DNA of 52,169 nt from Candidatus Aenigmatarchaeota archaeon (GTDB lineage Archaea > Aenigmatarchaeota > Aenigmatarchaeia > QMZS01), in the NCBI GenBank assembly GCA_003663355.1, contig QMZV01000002.1, positions 1 through 52,169 of the forward strand, in the 5' to 3' direction. Position 1 is the first letter of the stretch; the number at the start of each line of letters is the position of its first letter. Under the pieces are notes generated by a model. It saw only the letters and a list, made by a program, of their open reading frames with translations, ran no database searches and had not been told where the DNA came from. Shown piece after piece: positions 1-8,494 of the stretch. A program made the position numbers and the translations under genes.

Positions 1-574
1 AAAAAATATTGAAATTCTCTCCAATTTTTTCTTTAAATTTTTTCGGAATAAAAAATCTGTAAATAGGTTTTCCAATCTTTCTTATTAATTTTTCAGTTTT
101 CAAAACAAAAATTCCAATAAGGAACAAAACAAAGAACAGAATAAATAAATAACCTAAATTAAAAAAATTAGAGAACAAAGTGAATACTCCAAAGATTCCA
201 AAAAGAAAAAGAACAAAAACATCATTAACTCTATCAATAAAAACAGTTAACAAACCCTTTCCAATTTTTGATTTTAAAAATTTTGCCCTAAGAAAATCTC
301 CAACTCGCCCAGGAGTTATCAAGCCAGCGCCAAAACCAGCAATCCAGGCAACAATTGCTCTCCCTAAAGAAATTCTATCTTCTTTTTCAACAATCAAGAG
401 CCATTTTACAGACTTTACAAAAATTGTTGGAATAATAAACAGAAGAGAGATAAAAAAATAAAAAATATTAACTTTTTTAAAACAAGTCAAAAGAATCTTT
501 AAATCAATATTTAAAAGAAGATAAATAAAAATAATAATTCCTATAGAAGCAAACAATTTATAATATCTTTGCAT
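1..574 (-). CDS. Flippase-like membrane protein (UPF0104/AglD C-terminal type), partial
   Basis: The reading frame opens with an ATG at 574 and runs off the window at base 1, giving 191 residues without a stop. The protein is very hydrophobic, with several predicted membrane helices, and contains the stretch AGFGAGLITPGRVGDF followed by DRVNDVFVLFLFG. These are the conserved features of the lysylphosphatidylglycerol synthetase TM / UPF0104 family (COG0392), whose archaeal members accompany dolichol-phosphate glycosyltransferases. It lies 101 bp downstream of a DPM-like glycosyltransferase on the same strand, so a joint role in lipid-linked sugar handling is inferred. The C-terminal half is outside the window. 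Substrate unknown. Confidence 0.8.
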   Translation of the reverse strand, partial: MQRYYKLFASIGIIIFIYLLLNIDLKILLTCFKKVNIFYFFISLLFIIPTIFVKSVKWLLIVEKEDRISLGRAIVAWIAGFGAGLITPGRVGDFLRAKFLKSKIGKGLLTVFIDRVNDVFVLFLFGIFGVFTLFSNFFNLGYLFILFFVLFLIGIFVLKTEKLIRKIGKPIYRFFIPKKFKEKIGENFNIF

Positions 575-675
575 AAAATAAGTTCAATTATATTTTCTAT
601 TGGCAAAAATCTTCTTTTAGGAATATAGCATGAGAAAGTTCTACAATCTGTTAAAGACCTGTCTGAGATAAAAAA

Positions 676-1326
676 CTATAAATCTAATATTTTTCTTTTT
701 AGCAAATAAATGAAATTCTCTATTCCATTTTTAACTGTAACTCCTTTTATATAAGTTGGAGAATTTATTTTTATTGAAGTATGACTTAAATTGTGTTTTG
801 ATATTTCATAGATAATCTCGCTTTCTATTGCATATTTATCTGCACTTAAATTTATTTTCTTTACAGCCTTTTTTGAAAAACCCTTATATCCGCTTTCAGT
901 ATCTTTCATCTTTGTTCCGCAAATTAAATTTGTCAAAAAATTAAGCCAGAAATTTCCAAATTTTTTAATTAGTGGATAGTTTTTTATATCTCTTTCTCCA
1001 AGAACAAAATCGTATCCTTCTTTTATCTTTTCTACAAATTTTGGAATATCTTCTGGTAAATGCTGTAAATCAGCATCAAGTGTTATGATAACATCTGCAC
1101 CAAGAGAAACAGCTTTTTTTAATCCCTTTCTTCTTGAAAATCCAACACCTTTGTTTTTCTTATTTCTTAAAACAATAGCCCCTTGTTTTTTAGCAAGTTC
1201 AAAAGTTTTGTCTTTTGATCCATCATCTATTATAATAACTTCATCAACAAATTTCTTTGTTCTCTTAATAACCTCAGAAATTGTTTTTTCTTCATTATAA
1301 GCAGGAATAACAGCAACAACTTTCAT
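676..1326 (-). CDS. Family 2 glycosyltransferase, dolichyl-phosphate mannose synthase-like
   Basis: A 216-residue GT-A fold glycosyltransferase of family 2. Visible motifs are the N-terminal VIPAYNEEKTI, the nucleotide-binding IIDDGS (residues 33-37) and the metal-binding DAD (84-86) in TLDADLQHLPEDI. There is no long C-terminal membrane segment, so it resembles the short soluble DPM1-type enzymes that load a sugar from a nucleotide donor onto a polyprenyl phosphate at the inner membrane face. The next gene downstream encodes a flippase-like membrane protein, a pairing common in archaea. Donor sugar (mannose or glucose) cannot be told from sequence. Confidence 0.88.
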   Translation of the reverse strand: MKVVAVIPAYNEEKTISEVIKRTKKFVDEVIIIDDGSKDKTFELAKKQGAIVLRNKKNKGVGFSRRKGLKKAVSLGADVIITLDADLQHLPEDIPKFVEKIKEGYDFVLGERDIKNYPLIKKFGNFWLNFLTNLICGTKMKDTESGYKGFSKKAVKKINLSADKYAIESEIIYEISKHNLSHTSIKINSPTYIKGVTVKNGIENFIYLLKRKILDL

Positions 1327-1378
1327 AATATTTTAGAGGAAATTTTCAATTTTTAGAGTATTACACTATAATGAACAA

Positions 1379-1792
1379 CTATTCAGGAATTTTAACTTTA
1401 TTCAGTGCATCAACATATTTCTTCAATCTCAAAATTTCACTTTCAATCTTCTTTGCATCCTTGCCATTTTCTGATTTCAATTCTTCAATTGCAATTTTAA
1501 TTCCTCTATTAATTTTCATCAAAACAACCTTTTTCAGAGCCAACAATAAATCTCCTTCTAATTCAACATAAACCTCCTTGCTTTTATCCTTTCTAAATCT
1601 TCTAACAAGTCCGAGAAGTTCCAGCAAATCTAATGAGAGCGAGATTGATGGCAAAGAGTACTTTGTCTTCTCTGCGAGTTCTTTCAAAGATAATTTTTTG
1701 TGAATGAACAAACTTGCAAGAATTGAAGCATGGACTCTTGAATAACCTAAAGTAGAGACCAAATTTCCAAAAATTTCATAAACTTTCTCCAT
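1379..1792 (-). CDS. Winged-helix transcriptional regulator
   Basis: A 137-residue protein with an N-terminal winged helix (roughly residues 10-75; LSLKELAEKTKYSLPSISLSLDLLELLGLVRR is the recognition region) and a charged helical C-terminus likely to dimerise. It resembles GbsR/MarR or TrmB-like archaeal regulators. It is transcribed divergently from the radical-SAM gene at 1820 with only 27 bp between the two ATGs, so it probably regulates itself and that neighbour. No effector domain is visible. Confidence 0.75.
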   Translation of the reverse strand: MEKVYEIFGNLVSTLGYSRVHASILASLFIHKKLSLKELAEKTKYSLPSISLSLDLLELLGLVRRFRKDKSKEVYVELEGDLLLALKKVVLMKINRGIKIAIEELKSENGKDAKKIESEILRLKKYVDALNKVKIPE

Positions 1793-1819
1793 TTATATAT
1801 TTTTAAAAGATATAAAATA
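1793..1819. promoter_or_regulatory. Compact divergent promoter pair
   Basis: Only 27 bp separate two divergent start codons. TTATATAT at 1793-1800 sits about 25 bp before the plus-strand ATG (1820). TTTTATATC, read on the minus strand at about 1817-1809, sits about 25 bp before the minus-strand ATG (1792). Both genes would be leaderless, and the two preinitiation complexes would occupy the same DNA. Confidence 0.6.
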
Positions 1820-3415
1820 ATGTATAAGCAAAAATTGCCGAAGAAGACAAGTTCTTTATGTCCAGTATGTGCTAAAAAGATTCCTGCGAGAGTATTTGAG
1901 AAAGGAGGAAAAGTATGGATCGAGAAAACCTGCCCAAAACACGGAAAATTCAAAGAAGTTTATTTTGAAGATTTTGAGATGTATGAGAAATTCAGAAAAT
2001 TCGGTTATAATGGAAGGGGTGTTTCAAATCCGAATACTAAAAGCACTGGAAATTGCCCTTTTGATTGCGGTTTGTGTAGTAATCATAAATCCCATACTTG
2101 TTTAGCGAATATTAGTGTTACCAATAGATGTGACCTCCGGTGTTGGTATTGTTTTTATTTTGCCAAAGAAGGAGGAAATGTTTATGAACCAAGTTTGAAA
2201 CAAATCAGGGAAATGCTGAGGGTTGGAAGAGAAGAAAAACCAGTCCCGCCAACAGCAATCCAGTTAACTGGAGGGAATCCTGAATTAAGACCTGATTTAA
2301 TAGAAATTATAAAAATCTGCAAAGAAGAAGGTTATGACCATGTTCAATTGAATACTCAAGGAACTTATAGGTTATATAAAGACCTAAAATTTGCAAAGGA
2401 AGTGAAAAAAGCTGGAGTTAATACCATATACTTAAGTTTTGATGGTGTGTCAAAGAGAGCAAATCCAAAAAACCACTGGGAAGTTCCTTATATTTTCAAT
2501 AATCTAAGAAAAGCAAATCTTGGATGTGTTTTAGTTCCAACAGTGATTAGAGGAATAAATGACCTTGAATTGGGTTCAATTGTAAACTTTGCCCTAAACA
2601 ATTTAGATATTGTAAGAGGAGTAAATTTTCAACCTGTTTCCTTGGTTGGCAGGATGCCTAGAGATGAAAGAGAAAAACAGAGAATTACAATCCCAGGAGT
2701 GATTAAAAATTTAGAAGAACAAACAAAAGGAATAATATCAAAAGAAGATTTCTATCCAGTTCCTGTTGTTAGACCAATAACAAGATTTGTTGAAGCGATA
2801 ACAGGGAAACCGCAATATTCTCTAAGTTGCCATTTTGCATGCGGAGCAGCGACTTATTTATTCCTTGATGGGGATAAAGTGATTCCAATAACAAGATTTG
2901 TTGATGTTGAAGGCTTTCTTGAATATTTAGACAAAAAAGCAGAAGAGATTGAAAATAAAAAAAATAAATACATTGTTGCCTTAAAAATTCTCTTTAATCT
3001 GAAAAAGTTCATTGACAAAAAGAAAGAACCAAAAAATCTGAATTTCTATAAATTGCTTTTTAATGCTCTAATAAAACACAATTATAAAGCTTTGGGAGAA
3101 ATCCATCACAGAAGTTTGTTTATTGGAATGATGCATTTTCAGGATTTGTATAATTACGATGTTGAAAGAGTTGAAAGATGTGTAATTCATTATCTAATGC
3201 CAAACAAAAAAATAATTCCCTTCTGCACTTTCAATGTTCTGCCAGAATTTTACAGGGATAAAGTACAAGAAGAGTTCAGCATAAAGACAGAAGAATGGGA
3301 AAAGAAAAATAAAAGAAAACTGAAAGATGACATATATCACAGAGATATTAAAAAATTAGAATCTGGAAAAATTTACAAAAAAACTTATTTTAACTTAAAG
3401 AATTTTTTTGCATAA
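1820..3415 (+). CDS. tes: Radical-SAM protein of the tetraether lipid synthase (Tes) type
   Basis: A 531-residue radical-SAM enzyme. The SAM-binding [4Fe-4S] motif is C104-x3-C108-x2-C111 within NRCDLRCWYCFYF. Upstream lie a zinc/rubredoxin-like cysteine set (C14, C17, C38) and four more cysteines (C79, C83, C86, C94), with further cysteines in SCHFACGA and the C-terminal region. This extra-cluster layout is that of COG1964 (MJ0619-like) proteins. Members of that family were shown to couple two archaeol chains into GDGT tetraether lipids. The exact substrate here is inferred. It is followed 3 bp later by a sugar-kinase-like gene, and its promoter faces a wHTH regulator. Alternative: another COG1964 methylase-like subfamily. 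Confidence 0.72.
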   Translation: MYKQKLPKKTSSLCPVCAKKIPARVFEKGGKVWIEKTCPKHGKFKEVYFEDFEMYEKFRKFGYNGRGVSNPNTKSTGNCPFDCGLCSNHKSHTCLANISVTNRCDLRCWYCFYFAKEGGNVYEPSLKQIREMLRVGREEKPVPPTAIQLTGGNPELRPDLIEIIKICKEEGYDHVQLNTQGTYRLYKDLKFAKEVKKAGVNTIYLSFDGVSKRANPKNHWEVPYIFNNLRKANLGCVLVPTVIRGINDLELGSIVNFALNNLDIVRGVNFQPVSLVGRMPRDEREKQRITIPGVIKNLEEQTKGIISKEDFYPVPVVRPITRFVEAITGKPQYSLSCHFACGAATYLFLDGDKVIPITRFVDVEGFLEYLDKKAEEIENKKNKYIVALKILFNLKKFIDKKKEPKNLNFYKLLFNALIKHNYKALGEIHHRSLFIGMMHFQDLYNYDVERVERCVIHYLMPNKKIIPFCTFNVLPEFYRDKVQEEFSIKTEEWEKKNKRKLKDDIYHRDIKKLESGKIYKKTYFNLKNFFA

Positions 3416-3418
3416 AAA

Positions 3419-4339
3419 ATGTTTTTGGGAATTGATGGAGGAGCAACAAAAAGCACTTTGGTTTTAATTGATTTAAAAGGAAAAAAGATTTTTGAAACAA
3501 GTGGTAAAAGTTTAAATTACAGAAATTTGGATAGAGAAAAATTTATTCAAAATTTGAATGAACTAATTATTAAAGCAAAAAAGAAAGGGAAAATTTTATT
3601 TTCCTGTCTTTCCCTTGCAGGCATAGATACCGAGACTGACAAAAAAAGAGTTATAAATATTATAGAAAAAAGCAGAGTAAACAAAATTCTAAAATCTAAT
3701 TTTATTGTTAAAAATGATATAGAAGTTTTATTGCCAACTGCCAATATTGAAGATGGAGCAGCAATAATTGCAGGAACAGGTTCAAACTTTTTTGCAAAGA
3801 ATAAAAATAAAATAGCAAGAGCTGGAGGCTTAGATTATATTTTAAGCGATGAGGGGAGTGCTTTTGATATTGGACAAAAAGTTTTAAGAGCATCTGTCAG
3901 ATCAAAAGATGGTAGAGGTGAAAAAACAATTCTGGAAAAAATGGTTTTAAAAAAAGTTGGAATTAAAAATATAAGAGATTTGGTAAATTTAATTTATGGA
4001 GAAAATTTAAAACAAAAAGTTGGCGAATTTGCTCCTTTGGCTGAGATTGCTTTAAAAAAGAAGGATAAAGTTGCAAAAAAGATTCTTTTGTCTTCTATTG
4101 ATGAACTTGAAAACGGAATTATAACTGTAACAAGAAAGGTAAAGTTAAAAGGAGAATTCAAAATCTGTCTTGTCGGAAGCGTTTTCAAAAACAAATATAT
4201 ACTAAACAAATTAGAAATTAAACTTAAAAAGAGATTTAAAAATGCAAAGATAATAATAATAAAAAATCCTGCAATTGGTGCTGCTAAATTGGCAAAGAAA
4301 GAATTTGAAAAATTATCCAAAGCAAAATTTCAGAGTTAG
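3419..4339 (+). CDS. BadF/BadG family ATPase, N-acetylglucosamine kinase-like
   Basis: A 306-residue ASKHA-fold protein. The N-terminal phosphate-1 motif is LGIDGGATKSTLV, and AIIAGTGSNFFA carries the second nucleotide loop; GGLDYILSDEGSAFDIG is typical of the GlcNAc kinase branch of the BadF/BadG/BcrA/BcrD family. No cysteine cluster of the dehydratase-activator branch is evident, favouring a sugar kinase. It follows the Tes-like gene by 3 bp and is probably co-transcribed. Its stop overlaps by 4 bp the stop of a small convergent membrane-protein gene. Confidence 0.82.
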   Translation: MFLGIDGGATKSTLVLIDLKGKKIFETSGKSLNYRNLDREKFIQNLNELIIKAKKKGKILFSCLSLAGIDTETDKKRVINIIEKSRVNKILKSNFIVKNDIEVLLPTANIEDGAAIIAGTGSNFFAKNKNKIARAGGLDYILSDEGSAFDIGQKVLRASVRSKDGRGEKTILEKMVLKKVGIKNIRDLVNLIYGENLKQKVGEFAPLAEIALKKKDKVAKKILLSSIDELENGIITVTRKVKLKGEFKICLVGSVFKNKYILNKLEIKLKKRFKNAKIIIIKNPAIGAAKLAKKEFEKLSKAKFQS

Positions 4340-4488
4340 TTTGTTTGTTTCTTCTTTGGAATAAAATAAATAAACCATACAAACCAGACAATCCATAATG
4401 CTTGTAGATAGTCTCCATTAATAATTCCATAAATTCCTTGGAATCCCATAAATCCCAGAAAACCCAACATCCAAGCTTTTTGCACCAT
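4336..4488 (-). CDS. Small membrane protein, LGFLGF-type (DUF3796-like)
   Basis: A 50-residue frame starting at ATG 4488. The sequence begins MVQKAWMLGFLGFMGFQGIYG, continues into a second hydrophobic stretch (LQALWIVWFVWFIYFIP) and ends in a basic tail KKKQTN. The GFLGFMGFQG repeat and the second helix resemble small two-helix proteins of the DUF3796 kind. No function is known. It ends tail-to-tail with the BadF gene, overlapping by 4 bp. The strong amino-acid pattern makes it more than a chance frame. Confidence 0.6.
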   Translation of the reverse strand: MVQKAWMLGFLGFMGFQGIYGIINGDYLQALWIVWFVWFIYFIPKKKQTN

Positions 4489-4536
4489 AATATCGTTGTT
4501 TATTTTTATTAAGTATATGACAATGAAATTTTTTAG

Positions 4537-4611
4537 CTCAAGTTTAACACAAACCTTATAAATCCATTAGGAAGTTAAAAATTTTGGTCTACAAAATTTA
4601 TATCAACATTT
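4537..4611 (+). repeat. Dispersed intergenic element, copy 1
   Basis: About 75 bp beginning CTCAAGTTTAACAC and containing AAGTTAAAAATTTTGG followed by CTACAAAATTTAT and ATCAACATTT. The same ordered blocks recur at 30996-31074. It lies 3' of the gene at 4624-5175 and 5' of the small membrane protein gene. Confidence 0.75.
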
Positions 4612-4623
4612 ATAATCTAAAAA

Positions 4624-5175
4624 TTAAATAGTAAATCTCTCTTTTAACTCTCTTGATGTGAGTTCCATAGCATTTTCGTATGCTTTGCCAAGTGCATGCC
4701 TAAAAGGATTTTTTAGCGCATCATCAATTTTTTCCTCAAATTCTTCTAATGATGAAGAATACTTTTTATATTTTCTAATTTCACCAAGAATATTGCTTCT
4801 CAAATCTGATAGATCTTCAACTTTTTTAACTTTTTCCTTTACTATATCATCTATTTTTCTCCTTTTTTCAGTTTCAGAATAATCAGGATATTTTTCATAC
4901 ACAAATCTTTCTACAGCTTCTCTGGAACAATTCATTGCATAAATTTCAGCCAATTTTTTTATATCCAAATCTTCACAATATTCTTTAAGTAATTTCTCGA
5001 GTTCTGATTTTCTTGTATTTTGGTCTTCAATTTTGTTTATTTCTTCAAATCTATCTTTGTATTTTTCCAGTTTTAATTCAGCCTCTTTAAAATTAAAGTG
5101 ATATATTTCTGCTCCACATTCTTCTTTATCTTCTTCAGTAATTCCCATTTCTTTAAGATTTTCTACAAGTTTCAT
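4624..5175 (-). CDS. Hypothetical charged helical protein
   Basis: A 183-residue protein, very rich in Glu and Lys and almost wholly helical, with a likely coiled-coil character through most of its length (EEFEEKIDDALKNPF, KRRKIDDIVKEKVKK). No signal peptide, membrane segment or catalytic motif is seen. The start at 5175 is followed upstream by an AT-rich promoter region. I do not recognise the family. Confidence 0.7.
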   Translation of the reverse strand: MKLVENLKEMGITEEDKEECGAEIYHFNFKEAELKLEKYKDRFEEINKIEDQNTRKSELEKLLKEYCEDLDIKKLAEIYAMNCSREAVERFVYEKYPDYSETEKRRKIDDIVKEKVKKVEDLSDLRSNILGEIRKYKKYSSSLEEFEEKIDDALKNPFRHALGKAYENAMELTSRELKERFTI

Positions 5176-5423
5176 TAATTAAATAAGAAACTTTAAATAA
5201 TTTTGTTAATTTGTAATTGTTCTGTAATGTGTGTGATTAATATTTTATAGTGTAGAGATTTTAAACTCGTCTTTGACAAGAAAGCCTTAATTGTTTCAAT
5301 TTATAATAATTTTGTTGACATTATTGTTAATACAAAAATCCTGATTAATTTTTGAGTTTACAAAAGTGTCAAACTTAGGCTCTAAACTTTTTAAGTTATA
5401 TAAGAAAACCTTTGATAGTATTT

Positions 5424-6764
5424 ATGGAAATAGACGAGAGCATTTTTCGGGCCTATGATATTAGAGGAATTTATCCGAGACAAATAAATGAAGAACTCGC
5501 ATACAAACTTGGAAGAAGTTTTGCAACATTCAATAAAGGCAAAATAGTTGTTGGAAGGGATGCTCGTATAGGAGGAGAAGTTTTAAAAGAAAATTTAATC
5601 AAGGGTTTGATTGAAAGCGGGGCAGAAGTAATTGATATCGGAATTGTTCCCACTCCCTTGATAATATTCTCAATTAAGTATTATAATTTTGATGGAGGAA
5701 TTTGCATAACTGCCAGCCACAATCCAAAAGAATATCAAGGTTTCTTGTTTTACAACAAAGAAGGAATAGGAATTGGTTTAGAAAACGGTTTGGAGGAAAT
5801 TAAAGAAAATGTTCGTTCTGAAAAGTTTACAGAAGGCAAAGGTATTCTCCTGAGAAAAAACATTTTGCAAGATTATATTAATTTTATATCCGATAAGATA
5901 AATATTAAAGATGCGAAAATGAAGGTGGTTATTGACTGCGGAAACGGTGTTGCTTCTGTTGTTTTGCCAAAACTTCTGAACAGATTTGGAATAGAATATT
6001 TTCCATTATTTTGTTCTCTGGATGGAAATTTTCCAAACAGGGACCCTGAACCAAGAATGGATAATTTAAAAGCTCTGCAAGAAAAAGTTGTTGAATTAAA
6101 AGCAGATTGCGGATTTGCTTATGATGGAGATGCTGATAGAGTTGTTGGTGTGGATGAAAAAGGAAATGTTCTCACTCCGAATCAGTTTTTTTGCGTATTA
6201 ATCAAAAGTTATTTAGAAAACAAAAAAGAAAAGGTTGTGCACGATTCTTTAAGTTCTCTCACAATAGACGAACTGGTTAAATATTATAAAGGATTTCCAA
6301 TTGGGTGCAGAGTTGGGCACGTTTTTATTCAAAAAAAACTTCTAGAGGAAAATGCAGCAATAGGCGGAGAGATATCCGGACATTATTTTTTCAATGAACT
6401 TTTCGGGGCAGATGATGCTTCATTTGCAACTTTAAAAGTTTTGGAATATTTGAATAAGAAAAAAATAAAATTGTCAGAGGTTTACAAAGAACTGCCCAGT
6501 TATTATTTTGATTCTATAAGAGTCAAGACAAAAGAAGAAGAGAAATTTAAATTCATAGAAAATCTGAAAACAGAGTTCAAAGAAAAAAATTATAAAATTG
6601 ATTGCTCCGATGGTGTCAAAATAATTTTTGATGATTCCTGGATTTTATTAAGAGCCTCCAATACGGAGCCAAAAATTTCAATAGCATACGAATCAAAAAC
6701 AGAAGAGGGATTTGAAAAACTAAAAAAGTTTGTAAATGAAATTGTAAAAAAAATTCCAAAATAA
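5424..6764 (+). CDS. manB: Phosphomannomutase / phosphoglucomutase
   Basis: A 446-residue alpha-D-phosphohexomutase that interconverts mannose (or glucose) 6- and 1-phosphate. The four family loops are visible: the phosphoserine loop TASHNPKEYQGF (Ser98), the Mg-binding DGDADR (234-239), the sugar-recognition GEISGHYFF (315-323) and the phosphate loop RASNTEPK near the C-terminus. An upstream TTG at 5412 is in frame, but the ATG at 5424 begins the conserved FRAYDIRGIYP region and lies about 26 bp after TATATAAG, consistent with a leaderless transcript. The nucleotidylyltransferase gene follows after one base, so the pair makes NDP-sugar. Confidence 0.93.
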   Translation: MEIDESIFRAYDIRGIYPRQINEELAYKLGRSFATFNKGKIVVGRDARIGGEVLKENLIKGLIESGAEVIDIGIVPTPLIIFSIKYYNFDGGICITASHNPKEYQGFLFYNKEGIGIGLENGLEEIKENVRSEKFTEGKGILLRKNILQDYINFISDKINIKDAKMKVVIDCGNGVASVVLPKLLNRFGIEYFPLFCSLDGNFPNRDPEPRMDNLKALQEKVVELKADCGFAYDGDADRVVGVDEKGNVLTPNQFFCVLIKSYLENKKEKVVHDSLSSLTIDELVKYYKGFPIGCRVGHVFIQKKLLEENAAIGGEISGHYFFNELFGADDASFATLKVLEYLNKKKIKLSEVYKELPSYYFDSIRVKTKEEEKFKFIENLKTEFKEKNYKIDCSDGVKIIFDDSWILLRASNTEPKISIAYESKTEEGFEKLKKFVNEIVKKIPK

Positions 6765-6765
6765 T

Positions 6766-7932
6766 ATGCAGGCGGTGATACTGGCAGCTGGAAAAGGAAC
6801 AAGAATGTTGCCTTTAACAGAGACCAAACCAAAACCTTTGTTAAAAGTCGCTAACAAAACAATTTTGGAGCATAACTTGGAACAGTTGAGAGAAATCGCA
6901 GAGGAGGTTATTATTGTTACTGGATACAAAAATGAATTAATTGAAAATTTTTTCGGAAATAAATTCAAAGACATTGAAATAAAATATGTTAAACAAAAAG
7001 AGATGTTAGGAACTGGAGATGCTCTAAAAACGGCATCAAATTTATTAAAAGATAAATTTCTGGTGTTGAACGGAGATGACTTGTATTTCAAAGAGGATAT
7101 AAAAAAAGTTTTGAAGCAAGAGCCTTGCATATTGCTGAAAGAAAGCGAAAATCCGGAGAATTTTGGTGTTGTAATGATTGAAAATAATGAAGTTGTTGAG
7201 ATTGAAGAAAAACCAGAGGTCCCAAAGGGAAATCTTGTAAATACCGGGCTTTATTTTTTAAATAAAAGTATTTTTGATTTCAAGATAGAAAAAAGCAGTA
7301 GGGGAGAATACGAGTTAACAGATTATGTAAAGAAAATTTCAGGACTGAAGTTTGCAATTGCAGAAAACTGGTTCTCCTTGACTTATCCTTGGGATTTACT
7401 TGATGCTAATGAATTTCTTTTAAAGAATATTGAGAAAAAAATAAAAGGCAAAATTGAAAATTGTTATATTGGTGAAAATGTGCAAATAGGGGAGGGAACT
7501 GTAATAAAAAGCGGCAGTTACATAGAAAGCAATGTCATTATTGGAAAAAATTGCAAAATAGGTCCGAACTGTTATATAAGAGGAAGCACTGCAATAGGAG
7601 ACAATTGTCATATTGGAAATGGAAGTGAAATAAAGAATTCTATTCTCTTTGAAAATTCAAATTGTCCTCACTTAAATTATGTTGGCGATTCAATAATAGG
7701 CAGCAATTCTAATCTTGGCGCAGGAACTATTATCGCAAATTTAAGACATGATGAAAAAGATATAAAGGTAATGGTAAAAGGAAAATTAATAAGTACAGGA
7801 AGAAGAAAATTTGGAAGTATTATTGGAGACAATGTAAAAACGGGGATTGGAACTTTAATATATCCTGGAAGAAAAATAGGTTCAAATAAAACAACAAAAC
7901 CTGGAGAAATTTTAAAAAACAATCTTGTTTAA
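6766..7932 (+). CDS. Bifunctional sugar-1-phosphate nucleotidylyltransferase / left-handed beta-helix protein
   Basis: A 388-residue two-domain protein. Residues 1-230 form the nucleotidyltransferase domain (AVILAAGKGTRMLPLTETKPKP, LNGDDLYF, VEIEEKPE). Residues 235-380 carry hexapeptide repeats (IGENVQIGEG, IIGKNCKIGPNC, AIGDNCHIGNG) of a left-handed beta helix. The arrangement matches archaeal ST0452-like and GlmU-like enzymes, which form UDP- or dTDP-sugars and may also acetylate glucosamine-1-P. The short HDEKDIKVMVKG insertion before the last coil is typical of that group. It is in one operon with phosphomannomutase. Confidence 0.88.
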   Translation: MQAVILAAGKGTRMLPLTETKPKPLLKVANKTILEHNLEQLREIAEEVIIVTGYKNELIENFFGNKFKDIEIKYVKQKEMLGTGDALKTASNLLKDKFLVLNGDDLYFKEDIKKVLKQEPCILLKESENPENFGVVMIENNEVVEIEEKPEVPKGNLVNTGLYFLNKSIFDFKIEKSSRGEYELTDYVKKISGLKFAIAENWFSLTYPWDLLDANEFLLKNIEKKIKGKIENCYIGENVQIGEGTVIKSGSYIESNVIIGKNCKIGPNCYIRGSTAIGDNCHIGNGSEIKNSILFENSNCPHLNYVGDSIIGSNSNLGAGTIIANLRHDEKDIKVMVKGKLISTGRRKFGSIIGDNVKTGIGTLIYPGRKIGSNKTTKPGEILKNNLV

Positions 7933-7953
7933 AAATTTTCTTTAATTTAATTA

Positions 7954-8481
7954 ATGGAAAAAATAATTAAAATTCCAGAGGGTGTTGAAGTTTGGGTAGA
8001 AAACTTTAAAGTAAGAGTTAAAGGAAAATTAGGAGAGTTAGAGAGAAATTTTTATAATAGAGGAACAGCAAATATATTAAAAATTGAAAAATTAGGTAAC
8101 GAAATAAAAGTTGGGGTTGAAAACAAAAAGGGAAAAGCATTGTTAGGAACAATAACAGCACATATTCGTAATTTGTTTAAAGGAGTTACTTCTGGATATA
8201 GTTATAAATTAAAACTAACATACACGCACTTTCCAATCTCAATAGAAGAAAAAGGAGATGAAATTGTTGTCTCAAATTTCCTTGGACAAAAAGAAAATAA
8301 AAAAATGAAAATTCCTAATAATGTAAAAATAGAAATAAAAAAAGATGATATAACTGTTTCTGGAATAGATAAAGAACTTGTTGGACAAACAGCAGCTAAT
8401 TTAGAAAAATTGACAAAACTTAGCAAAAGAGATAGAAGAAGATTTCAAGATGGTATTTTCATTGTTGAGAAACCAAGTTAA
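7954..8481 (+). CDS. rpl6: 50S ribosomal protein uL6
   Basis: A 175-residue uL6 (L6P/L9e). The N-terminal IKIPEGVEVWVENFKVRVKGKLGEL, the middle LFKGVTSGYSYKLKLTYTHFPI and the C-terminal VGQTAANLEKLTK plus RRRFQDGIFIVEK are diagnostic. It binds 23S rRNA near the factor-binding site. The usual archaeal spc-operon partners (uS8, eL32, eL19, uL18) are absent; instead it lies between sugar-nucleotide genes and dephospho-CoA kinase. Confidence 0.95.
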   Translation: MEKIIKIPEGVEVWVENFKVRVKGKLGELERNFYNRGTANILKIEKLGNEIKVGVENKKGKALLGTITAHIRNLFKGVTSGYSYKLKLTYTHFPISIEEKGDEIVVSNFLGQKENKKMKIPNNVKIEIKKDDITVSGIDKELVGQTAANLEKLTKLSKRDRRRFQDGIFIVEKPS

Positions 8482-8494
8482 TATTTTAAAAATA

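Noticed and set aside
180..461. A 93-codon plus-strand frame rich in Lys and Pro
   Set aside because: It is antisense to a clear UPF0104-type membrane protein frame that runs off the window edge.
1358..1373. GTATTACACTATAATG, similar to the 17-bp palindrome
   Set aside because: One arm is too degraded to count as a copy.
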